In this document: positions 17,923 through 26,244 of the stretch, piece by piece | Numbering within the stretch: the stretch's first letter is position 1 | Layout: each line of letters starts with the position of its first letter | Assembly (NCBI GenBank): GCA_942492815.1 | Contig: OW818658.1 | Location: 3,410,001 to 3,474,000, forward strand | Reading direction: 5' to 3' | Origin: JAEUWI01 sp942492815 | GTDB lineage: Bacteria > Hydrogenedentota > Hydrogenedentia > Hydrogenedentales > JAEUWI01 | Length of the DNA: 64,000 nt | Made by a program: the position numbers and the translations under genes | Notes under the pieces: model-generated | The model's input: the letters and a program-made list of their open reading frames with translations, nothing else | Told to the model about the DNA's origin: nothing | Databases searched by the model: none

Positions 17923-18057
17923 GTCCACTGAGTCCACTGAGTCCACTGAGTCCACTGAGTCCACTGAGTCCACTGAGTCCACTGAGTCCACTGAGTCCAC
18001 TAAGTCCACTGAGTCCACTAAGTCCACTAAGTCCACTAAGTCCACTAAGTCCACTAT
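17923..18057. repeat. 9-bp minisatellite, 15 units
   Basis: Fifteen consecutive 9-bp units of GTCCACTGA or GTCCACTAA. The GA variant fills the side next to the TerB_N gene (17923-17994 plus one later unit), and the AA variant dominates the side next to the big ATPase. The last unit ends in AT. The array begins 75 bp upstream of the TerB_N start and ends six bases from the ATPase stop codon. The 9-bp unit keeps reading frame in all frames but no convincing gene spans it. Confidence 0.95.
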
Positions 18058-18063
18058 CAACTG

Positions 18064-21000
18064 TCAACTATCCCGAAGCTCATCCAATAGCACCTGGTAG
18101 CGCTCCAGATTCTGATCCATCAGCACCTTCAGCTTCTTCATCTCATCCGTCTGCTCCCGGGTCTCTTTGAAGATAGGCGCGAGCCAGCCCTGCATCAACT
18201 TGAACTGCTCGCTCATCACCCCCACCAGCGCGGCGGGCACCTTGGAGACGACGTTCACCGTGGTGGGTGCCGCTTCCTGCGGGCCGCCCATATTGGCCAC
18301 GCCCGTCTTCATGGCAGAGGCGATATTCTCCAGGCCGTCGTTGATGCTCTCCAACTGCACGAGCAGCTGGCCCACGGCCTGATCCTCACCGAGCCCCTTC
18401 ATCTTCAGGTTCTTCGTGAAGGTCTTCTTGATATCCGCCCAGCGCTGCGCATCGACCTCGGTCAGTAGGCTGTTGAGTTCCTTGAACTTGAGCATGTTCG
18501 CTTCGGCACCGTTCGTCAGCGTTTGCGAATCGCCCTCGTAGTTGCTGTTGATCAAGGTGCGCAGCTCCGCGTCGTTCATGATGTCCACCACGCGCTCGGC
18601 GATACGGTTCATGTTGCGGTAGGAGCCCTGGAGTTTGAAGGCGGGCTCGGTGCGGTAGTCCTCGTGGATGCCCGCCGATCGGATGTACTCCTTGTTCACC
18701 TCCAGGACGATATCGCGCACGTAGAGCAGCTTCTTCATCACCGCCACCATGCTGTTCACCTCGTCCATCGTGTAGCTGCCCTTCAGCTCCACGCCCTCCT
18801 GGGTGCCGCTCTGGGCCATGCGAATCACCCCGTAGATGTCCTCCTGGCTCTTCATGGCCAGGGTGTTCAGCACGGGATTCGACGTAAGGCAGTTCTCAAT
18901 ATAACTCGTCTTGAAATCTTCCTCGCTGTCGCCGATGATCTCGCCCAAATTGTAGGTGTCCGAGCGGTTTGCGAGCATGTCGGGAATCTGGAATTTCTCG
19001 CCGCTTTCCGTATAGGGATTGCCCGCCATGACCACGGCCACCTTTTTCCCCCGCAGATCGTAGGTGCGGGTGCGGCCTTTGTGTACGCCCTCGATCTTGC
19101 GCTGCGCGTCGCAAAGCGAGATGAACTTCTGCAGGAACTCCGGATTGCAGTGCTGGATATCGTCCACATACAGCATCACGTTGTCGCCCATCTCCAGCGC
19201 CAGATTGAGCTTCGCGATCTCTTCTCGCGCCGCGGCGTTCGAGGCCTCCGAAGGGTCCAGCGAGGTAACATGGTGCCCCAGCGCCGGGCCGTTGATTTTC
19301 ATGAAGATTAGTCCGAGTCGATTCGCGATGTATTCCATCAGCGTCGTTTTGCCATAGCCGGGCGGCGAGATAAGCAGGAGCATGCCCATGCGATCCGTGC
19401 GCTTCTGGTCGCCCGCCGCGCCAATCTGCTTGGCCAGGTTGTCGCCGATGAGCGGCAGGTACACGTTGTCGATGAGCTTGTTGCGCACGAAGGATGTCAG
19501 CACCTTCGGCTTGAACTCGTTCAGCCGCAGGCCCCGGGCCTCGTCCTCCACCAGTTTCTTCTTCAGCGCCGTGTAGGCCTCATAGCGCGGCACGGTCTCG
19601 CGGGTGTAGGCCGAGAGCTTCGCCGTAAAGGCGTTGAAGTTCAACACGTATTCGCCATTCTCCAGCACGCCATGGCCGCCCACGAAACCCGTCAGTCGCG
19701 CCACAGGTGATGCATGAACCACCCGCGCGATATCGTGATCCTGCATCAACAGCAGCGCCGCGACCTCATCGACGTAGTCCAACTCCAGCGCATCGCCGCG
19801 CGAGCGCACGAAAGCCGCCGCCCAATCGCGACAAAGCAGAAAGGCGCTGTTCGGATTCTTCCGCGCGCTCTCCAGCGAAGCTTTGAACTTCGATTCAAAA
19901 TTCGCCTTCTTCAGATGTAGTCCGAAATCACGATAAATAGCGTCTGCCGCTGCGCTGATGGCCGCGCCGCGTCCCGAGACGAGAATCTCGAAGAGATAGC
20001 GTGCGGCTTCGTCCCCCAAATGTCTCTCGAAGATCTCCGTGGCATCCGTATACGCCAGAATCAGGCGCGCCAGCTCCTGCGTGTAGTGGCGCTGCGCCTC
20101 GGGATCGCCAAAGACCTCGCGAATCGCGCCGAAGCCCCGCAGGGTGGTAGCGATGCGCTCTTTCCCTTCCTCGTCGCCGTACTGGTGCCAGTACACCGAC
20201 GCCAATGCCCGCGCGCGCGGGTGAAACGCCAGCAGGCCAATCGTCGCCTCCATCTCCAGCAGCGATCGGAGCAGCAGCGAAGCGTCGTGGTCGTGTACGC
20301 CCTTCACATAGCCCTCGGAATAACGCGAACCCATGAACTTCTGGATGAAGGCCAGCAACTCCTCCTGCGACATCGCCCGAAGGTCGTCCAGCGAGGCGCC
20401 CTCGGGTTCGCGGACATGCTGTAGGAGAATATACGCGAGATACTCCGCCCGATAGACCTGCGCGTTCTCCGACACCACCTCCTGCGACCACAGATCCCGC
20501 GTGGCGAGAAAGGTCTCGTCTTTGATCGCGTCGAAGTAGTTCGTCCCCGCGAGGTGGAAGTACATGGCGTTGTCGCGCATCACCGTGGTAAGCGCAAGCT
20601 CAAAAGTGTTCACCGAGAATTTGTGCGCACCGAAGCGTATGACGTTCTCGCCTTCCGCAAAGAGTTCGTTGCGATCCTTGAGCTGGCGCACCGCGTCTTC
20701 GCTGATGGTCTTCAGGCGACTCTGAACATCGTCCACCTTCACGGAATCGCCCAGGGCGCCAAGCTCCTGGATGATCCCGCGCACCTTCTCGATCATGAGA
20801 TCGGACGCGAAATACGCGTGGTTCTCCTCCACCGTCTTAAAAGTCTCGATCCGACTCTTGATGCCCTTGAGAATACGTTCCGCCGCCTGCATGAGTGCCG
20901 TGGCGCGCTTGTTCTGCTTTTCCTGGAGCTGGATCTTGACCGACTCGAAGGCGTTGTAGGCCTCCTCGCGCTTCTCGGTGAGCTGTTCGACAAATTCGTC

Positions 21001-23208
21001 GAACTCGGCGAAACGGCCCTCCAATTCCTCAATCTGAACCATCACCTTCGTCAGCAGCTCGTCGCACTTGGGCACGGTGTCGCAAAGGTCAATGTAATTC
21101 GCCACGGACTGATTCAGCAGCTTGATCTGCGAATTGAACTCCGCGATGCCCTCGCCCTTGCCCAGATCCTTGGTCTTGTTCTTCAGTTGTGAACGGGCCT
21201 GATTCAGCTTGGCGAAAATCCCGGAGATGGAATCGATGATCGCGGTGCGCTGCGTTGCATCTTCGATCTTGAGGTTACTCACCACGTCGATGAGCATTTC
21301 CAGATCGGCGGCCTGCGTGTTCACCAGCTCCGCGAGCGCCTTTGCATCTGCTACCTTCGTGAGTCCGTCGATCTTCGACGCGTGCTCCTCGACGCCTTTT
21401 TCATAGGGCACAAGCGATTCGGGCTTAAGCAGAAACTCCACGCAGGCCTGGCCCAGGCGATCCGCCTCCGCCGACAGGGTCTGCTGGAGTGCCTCCACCG
21501 CGGGCAGCTCCATGTATTTCAGATCTTTCAGCGCGATGACGCGGCCCCGGGCCGTGCGGACGCCCGTGAGACTGGCGACAAAATCATGGATGGTGTCAAA
21601 GCGCTTACTCTTGCTTGCGTCCTGCGCCGCCAGGGCTTCCGTCGTGGCCGCGTTGAGCTGCTCCCGCGCGTGGCGGCGCGCGTTGGACACTTTCTCGAAT
21701 TCGCTGATGGCCGCCTGGGCCGCATCGCGAATCGCGGTGAGATCTTCCTTGAGGTTGAAGGCTTCATCCTTGCCCAGCCAGTGAAACACGTCGAACATCG
21801 TCCCGATTTTCCGGGTGATGTCACCGTAGAGATTCGCGTAGCTGTCTTCCTTTGCGATCAGGTTCAGGATCTCGTTGCAATCGGCCATGCCGCGCACGAT
21901 CTCTTTGTTCCCGATCTTGTACAGCATGGAGTCCGACTTCGCGGAGAGCGGCAAATCGGCATCGCGGTAGGGCGTTTGCCAAATCTGGAGCGCGTGGTTT
22001 TTCTGCGGCTCCGGCGATGCCTTGAAGTAAAGCAGCTCCCCATTCTTAAAAAAGGAATAGCCGTTGCAGGGAATCGGCGTGTCCACCGTTTGGGTGATCA
22101 CGTTGTACGACAGGAGCACATAGTCGCCGAGATCGCGATTGTAAAACTCGTAGAGGTAGTCTTCCCCGTTCGACGAAGCCACGCGCTTCTCGAAGAGCAT
22201 TTCCTTGAAGTTGCCGCCAAAGGACTTCTGCTCGCCGGTCTGGAGCACGTAGCCATTGGCGTAAATCAGGCCATGCTCTTCCGGCAGCAACACGCAGGAC
22301 TCCTGGATGGCGTCTAGGCGATAGACCTTCTGGTTTTTCTCGCAATAGACGAAGTAGCGCCAGCTCTGCTCTTGGTAGGGCTTGATCTTCAGCAGGACCA
22401 GGTTGCCGACGATGGCGTAGAAAAATTCCGCGTCGTCGAGGGTCTGATCCTTGTTGTCCACGTCCTCCCTGTAAATCCCGAGACCCGAGTCCGTGTTGTT
22501 TTCGATCTTGATCGTGAGATCGCCACCGACGGTCTCGACAAAGAGCCGGTCCTCAATGGATACATGGGGGTGCCGCCCGTGGTAGTGCATGTCGCGGTGC
22601 GTGCGGATCCACTCGAAGTCGTGCTGGGGCGGAAACTTGAACTCGTGCTCGCTGCGGCTATCCAGGTACGTAATCGCGCCGCCGTTGAGGGCCCACTTAA
22701 AGACCTTGACGTCGGTGACGCCCTTCCCCACGCGGAACACCATGAACAAATGCGGCCCGATGATGGAGAACTTCGCAAAAACGGTGCTCTTGTAGTACTT
22801 GAAAAGCTCCTGGAAGTCCCGCTCGAAGTTTGCATTGCGGATCAGGTCCAGGGGCTCGCGCGTGAGCGTATGATTCTCCAGGCGATAGACCGAGAACACG
22901 TCTTCCAGAGCGATCTGCGACTTCAGGCCGATGTGAACGTTGTAGCCGAAGATGAATCGCTCGCCCACGGGGATCATGTCGCGGGCAATGCAACTGTTGT
23001 CCGTGGTTATGTGCTCGGTGGCCAGGAGCTTGGTCTCGATGGCTCCGAATACTTCCTTGCGCCCCGCGTTGAGCTGCTCCAGGCGCGCCTGAAGTTGCTT
23101 CCCGCCTTTGGCGAGGCGGTTGCGTATAATTTCATACGCGCCCGCTTCCAGGCCGGCGGCGGCCCCGCTCTCGGGGGCCTCCGCCGCCTTCGTTTCTTGT
23201 TCAGCCAT
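18064..23208 (-). CDS. giant AAA 'DNA repair ATPase'-type protein
   Basis: At 1714 residues this matches the large family that databases label 'DNA repair ATPase'. Residues about 20-470 are mostly beta and probably propeller-like. Residues about 490-870 are long coiled coils. The AAA module is near the C-terminus, with Walker A SPPGYGKTT (about residue 1285) and Walker B NVMLYVDDIQH (about 1343). VVMAGNPYTESGEKFQIPD follows as sensor 1. Helical segments then run to the end. The start has GAGGAG upstream and is 50 bp from the flotillin gene's stop. The database name rests on weak evidence. Here the neighbours (flotillin, YqiJ-like, TerB_N, PspA, AAA) point to a membrane-linked stress role. Confidence 0.85.
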   Translation of the reverse strand: MAEQETKAAEAPESGAAAGLEAGAYEIIRNRLAKGGKQLQARLEQLNAGRKEVFGAIETKLLATEHITTDNSCIARDMIPVGERFIFGYNVHIGLKSQIALEDVFSVYRLENHTLTREPLDLIRNANFERDFQELFKYYKSTVFAKFSIIGPHLFMVFRVGKGVTDVKVFKWALNGGAITYLDSRSEHEFKFPPQHDFEWIRTHRDMHYHGRHPHVSIEDRLFVETVGGDLTIKIENNTDSGLGIYREDVDNKDQTLDDAEFFYAIVGNLVLLKIKPYQEQSWRYFVYCEKNQKVYRLDAIQESCVLLPEEHGLIYANGYVLQTGEQKSFGGNFKEMLFEKRVASSNGEDYLYEFYNRDLGDYVLLSYNVITQTVDTPIPCNGYSFFKNGELLYFKASPEPQKNHALQIWQTPYRDADLPLSAKSDSMLYKIGNKEIVRGMADCNEILNLIAKEDSYANLYGDITRKIGTMFDVFHWLGKDEAFNLKEDLTAIRDAAQAAISEFEKVSNARRHAREQLNAATTEALAAQDASKSKRFDTIHDFVASLTGVRTARGRVIALKDLKYMELPAVEALQQTLSAEADRLGQACVEFLLKPESLVPYEKGVEEHASKIDGLTKVADAKALAELVNTQAADLEMLIDVVSNLKIEDATQRTAIIDSISGIFAKLNQARSQLKNKTKDLGKGEGIAEFNSQIKLLNQSVANYIDLCDTVPKCDELLTKVMVQIEELEGRFAEFDEFVEQLTEKREEAYNAFESVKIQLQEKQNKRATALMQAAERILKGIKSRIETFKTVEENHAYFASDLMIEKVRGIIQELGALGDSVKVDDVQSRLKTISEDAVRQLKDRNELFAEGENVIRFGAHKFSVNTFELALTTVMRDNAMYFHLAGTNYFDAIKDETFLATRDLWSQEVVSENAQVYRAEYLAYILLQHVREPEGASLDDLRAMSQEELLAFIQKFMGSRYSEGYVKGVHDHDASLLLRSLLEMEATIGLLAFHPRARALASVYWHQYGDEEGKERIATTLRGFGAIREVFGDPEAQRHYTQELARLILAYTDATEIFERHLGDEAARYLFEILVSGRGAAISAAADAIYRDFGLHLKKANFESKFKASLESARKNPNSAFLLCRDWAAAFVRSRGDALELDYVDEVAALLLMQDHDIARVVHASPVARLTGFVGGHGVLENGEYVLNFNAFTAKLSAYTRETVPRYEAYTALKKKLVEDEARGLRLNEFKPKVLTSFVRNKLIDNVYLPLIGDNLAKQIGAAGDQKRTDRMGMLLLISPPGYGKTTLMEYIANRLGLIFMKINGPALGHHVTSLDPSEASNAAAREEIAKLNLALEMGDNVMLYVDDIQHCNPEFLQKFISLCDAQRKIEGVHKGRTRTYDLRGKKVAVVMAGNPYTESGEKFQIPDMLANRSDTYNLGEIIGDSEEDFKTSYIENCLTSNPVLNTLAMKSQEDIYGVIRMAQSGTQEGVELKGSYTMDEVNSMVAVMKKLLYVRDIVLEVNKEYIRSAGIHEDYRTEPAFKLQGSYRNMNRIAERVVDIMNDAELRTLINSNYEGDSQTLTNGAEANMLKFKELNSLLTEVDAQRWADIKKTFTKNLKMKGLGEDQAVGQLLVQLESINDGLENIASAMKTGVANMGGPQEAAPTTVNVVSKVPAALVGVMSEQFKLMQGWLAPIFKETREQTDEMKKLKVLMDQNLERYQVLLDELRDS

Positions 23209-23258
23209 GTGCGATTCTCCTCGCTGGATGCATCACGCGATCTACTGACTAAAAACGA

Positions 23259-25268
23259 TCAGAGGATCTGGCTGAGTTTCTTCTTGCTGAATCCCAACTG
23301 TTTTGCCAGGCCGGAGAGCACCTCGTAGTCGCCCTCGTCCATACCGCCTTCGGCCATGTCCCGCATCTTGTTCAACAGCGCGGCGATGGACAGATTCTTC
23401 ACGTCCTCGCTGCCGATGCCGAACTGCTGCGTGAACTGCTCCATCCGGGCCTTGAAGTACTCCGGGTCGCCGTTGAAGAAGGTGTTCTTCATATCCGTCA
23501 GGGTCTTACTGTTCTCCACCAGTCGATCCACGGCCTTGCCGTTAGTGATGGCGCTCGTGATCTTGTTGAAAAACTCCGTCTCGCCGCCCACGATGTCGAT
23601 GCGCGCGGTCTGAAGCGCCTGGCCGACAATGGAAGCCTGCTGCTTCGCGATTTCCTGCTGTGCGGCGATGCCAGCCAGCTCGATGGCCTTTTCCTTCTCC
23701 AGGTTGAGCTTGAACTCTTCGTGCTCGCGGCCCACTTCGTTGAACAGCTTCATCGCTTCCGCCTTGTCGGTGATGCCCTTCGCATCGGCTTCAAACTTAA
23801 GCTGCATGACCGTGGCTTCGGCGGTGCCCTTCTTCTGGGTGGCGGCGGCGTGGGCTTCCTGGCCCTTCGCTTCCGCGACGGCCTTGCTCTCGATGACGGA
23901 AGCCTCGGCCAGGCCAGCGGCCGCCAACTCGGCGGTCACGCCTTCGGCCAGCACTTTCTTGCCCACAGCTTCGCGCTCGGCCGCATCGCGGTGTGCTTCG
24001 GCGGAAATGACCAGCTCTTCCGCGCTGAAGCGTGCGGCGTCGCGCTTGGCTTCGGCGGATTTGATCTCCTTGACCAGGGCCTGCTGCGCGTCCTGTTCGG
24101 CCGCGGTGATGGCGACCTTCTTCGCGCGATCCGCCGTAGCGAATTCGCGGGTATCCTTGATCTTCTCTTCTTCCTCGACCACGGCGCGCTCGACGATGAC
24201 CCGCTCGCGGATCACGTCCTGGATGGCCTTCTTCTCCACTTCGATGGCCTTGTCGCGTTCGATGGTGGCCAGGGCAACGACGCGCTCCCGCTCGGTCACT
24301 TCAAGCAGGCGATCTTTCTCCACACGCTCTTTCTCCACCTGATCGGTGCGCTCCTTGTTGCGCATGGCCACGATCACCTGGCGATCCTTGTTCTCATTGG
24401 CGATCGCGGTCTCTTCTTCGGTGGTGATGCGCGCGCGCGCCGCTTTCAGGCGCTCTTCTTCCTGGATCTTCGCGGTTTCCGCCTGCTCGCGGGCCTGCAC
24501 GGACTGGATCTCGCGCACCTGTTTCGCTTCCGCTTCAGCGAGCTGTTTTTCCAGCTCCAGGATGGCTTCGCGTGCTTCCACGTCCTGTTTCTTCATCGTC
24601 TTCTCACGCTCGCGGTTGATGCTGTTCGCCAGGATCTGTTGCTGCGCGGTGAGGTCAGTGATCTTCTTGATGCCCTCGGAGTCCAGGATGTTGTGGGGGT
24701 CAAGCTGGTTCATCGGCGTCTGTTCGAGATAGTCGATGGCGGCGTCGTCGAGGATGTAGCCGTTCAGGTCGCGGCCAATGATCTTGAGGATCTCTTCCTT
24801 GAACTCTTCCCGCGAGGTGTACAGCGCGACGAACTCGAATTTCTTGCCCACGCTCTTGAGCGCTTCGGAGAACTTCGCCTCAAAGAGCTCCTCCAGCTTC
24901 TCGGCTTCCGACGCGCGCGCCGCGCCAATGGACTGGGCCACGCGCAGCACGTCTTCCTCGTTGTTGTTTACGCGCACGAAGAAGGCCACCTTGATGTCGG
25001 CGCGCACGTTGTCCATACAAACCAGGCCCTGCGATCCGTGGCGGAAAATCTCGATGCGCCGCACGGAAATGTCCATGATCTCCGCCTGGCGAATCAGCGG
25101 AATCAAGATGGCCTTGGAAAAATGCACCGTGGGCTTGCTGCCGCCCGTGATGATGAGCGCGGTGCCCTGCTCCACCTTGCGCCAGCACCGAATCACCATG
25201 ACCAATGCGGCCATGCCTACAAAAAAAATAAAAAGGCCGCCGACGATGAACACACTTTCCCAAATCAT
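23259..25268 (-). CDS. YqiK-like flotillin
   Basis: A 669-residue flotillin. It has one N-terminal transmembrane or hairpin segment (about residues 5-27), an SPFH domain (about 30-215), and a very long Glu/Lys/Ala/Arg coiled coil (about 215-530). A C-terminal oligomerisation region ends the protein (LENSKTLTDMKNTFF, then GFSKKKLSQIL). The ATG at 25268 has AGGAGGG upstream. A longer frame to 25391 would run into the preceding gene's end. Flotillins scaffold membrane microdomains. In E. coli the flotillin YqiK is encoded next to the NfeD-like YqiJ, and the same order is seen here with an 82-bp gap. Confidence 0.9.
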   Translation of the reverse strand: MIWESVFIVGGLFIFFVGMAALVMVIRCWRKVEQGTALIITGGSKPTVHFSKAILIPLIRQAEIMDISVRRIEIFRHGSQGLVCMDNVRADIKVAFFVRVNNNEEDVLRVAQSIGAARASEAEKLEELFEAKFSEALKSVGKKFEFVALYTSREEFKEEILKIIGRDLNGYILDDAAIDYLEQTPMNQLDPHNILDSEGIKKITDLTAQQQILANSINREREKTMKKQDVEAREAILELEKQLAEAEAKQVREIQSVQAREQAETAKIQEEERLKAARARITTEEETAIANENKDRQVIVAMRNKERTDQVEKERVEKDRLLEVTERERVVALATIERDKAIEVEKKAIQDVIRERVIVERAVVEEEEKIKDTREFATADRAKKVAITAAEQDAQQALVKEIKSAEAKRDAARFSAEELVISAEAHRDAAEREAVGKKVLAEGVTAELAAAGLAEASVIESKAVAEAKGQEAHAAATQKKGTAEATVMQLKFEADAKGITDKAEAMKLFNEVGREHEEFKLNLEKEKAIELAGIAAQQEIAKQQASIVGQALQTARIDIVGGETEFFNKITSAITNGKAVDRLVENSKTLTDMKNTFFNGDPEYFKARMEQFTQQFGIGSEDVKNLSIAALLNKMRDMAEGGMDEGDYEVLSGLAKQLGFSKKKLSQIL

Positions 25269-25350
25269 GGGGAAACCCTCCTGAGTAGTGAAAAGACTTT
25301 TCCAAAAAAATTCGATGGTACTACCGTAATATCCTGCTTGTGCGCCCGCG

Positions 25351-26037
25351 TTATACCGCCGGGCCGTCTTCATTATTCGAATCGCCGTCAAACGCGGCGA
25401 TGATATACGTTCCGTCGTCCTCGCGCGCGATGACCACCGCTTCGTCGCCCTTCTTCAAGCTGACGCCCGCGCGAGTCTTCACATTGAGCTGCAAGGGAGC
25501 CCCCTTCAGCGGCACCTCCGCCTGGCCGTGGCGGGGCGACGCCTCCAGCGAGGTTACCGTACACAACTGCCCGATCACATGAATCACATCGCTCGATTGA
25601 TCGAAGGCCACCTTCAACAATGGCACGAAAGGCTTGAGCACGACCTTGGTCGCCACCAGGCCGCCCGCGAAGACGGGAAGGGCGAGCCCCGCCGCCAGCA
25701 GCATGCTCGTATTGCCCGTGTAGTAATTGACAAGAATGGAAATCGCCCACATGCAGAAGCTCAGCACCGATGCAATGACCGTCACCGGCACATCCGCCGC
25801 ATAGACGAAATCGAAGAGCGCCCCAATGCCGTGCCCATGCGCCCCCGCGTCCCCGCCCAGGTCCCCGTGGCCGTCCCCGCCGAAGTCCGTGCCAACATCC
25901 GCATGCCCATGCAGGTGCAGCACGTCGTGACCCAGCACCCCGATCAGATAAAGGGCCCAATACAACACCGCACACAAGAAAAAGATAGTATACGGCAGGT
26001 TCACCAGCCGGATGGACTCGTAGAACAACTCAATCAT
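25351..26037 (-). CDS. YqiJ/NfeD-like membrane protein
   Basis: A 228-residue protein with transmembrane segments near residues 10-30, 70-95 and 100-130 and a His/Gly/Asp-rich loop (about 33-60). The C-terminal OB-fold-like domain (about 150-215) shows GQLCTVTSLEASPRHGQAEV and the GDEAVVIAREDDGTYII motif. This matches the YqiJ/DUF1449 branch of NfeD-like proteins, known partners of flotillins. The start at 26037 follows GGGAG; an upstream extension to 26085 is less likely. It heads the reverse operon YqiJ-flotillin-AAA-TerB_N and is divergent from the rhamnosidase gene. Confidence 0.85.
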   Translation of the reverse strand: MIELFYESIRLVNLPYTIFFLCAVLYWALYLIGVLGHDVLHLHGHADVGTDFGGDGHGDLGGDAGAHGHGIGALFDFVYAADVPVTVIASVLSFCMWAISILVNYYTGNTSMLLAAGLALPVFAGGLVATKVVLKPFVPLLKVAFDQSSDVIHVIGQLCTVTSLEASPRHGQAEVPLKGAPLQLNVKTRAGVSLKKGDEAVVIAREDDGTYIIAAFDGDSNNEDGPAV

Positions 26038-26244
26038 TCCCTGCACTCCCAAGATGCACGGTCCCAAATACCCGCGCAAGGCCATAGTGGCACGTTCCCA
26101 AGCAATGGGTCAATCCCTTTTCCCCATCGCGCATGCGATATCTACCACGACACCGGAGGTTTTATTCGACCGCGCGCAACCGTTATCATGGCGGGCACCG
26201 AATCCATCAACCTCTCACCTCAACACAACCGAGTGAGCTACCCC

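Noticed and set aside
17923..18057. CRISPR array
   Set aside because: The units are 9 bp in direct tandem with no spacers and no cas genes nearby.
17534..18170. Thr-Glu-Ser or Leu-Ser-Pro repeat proteins
   Set aside because: These frames only translate the 9-bp minisatellite plus shadows of the neighbours.
25528..26244. Upstream extension of the rhamnosidase frame
   Set aside because: It overlaps the YqiJ-like gene on the other strand, and the signal peptide begins at 26245.
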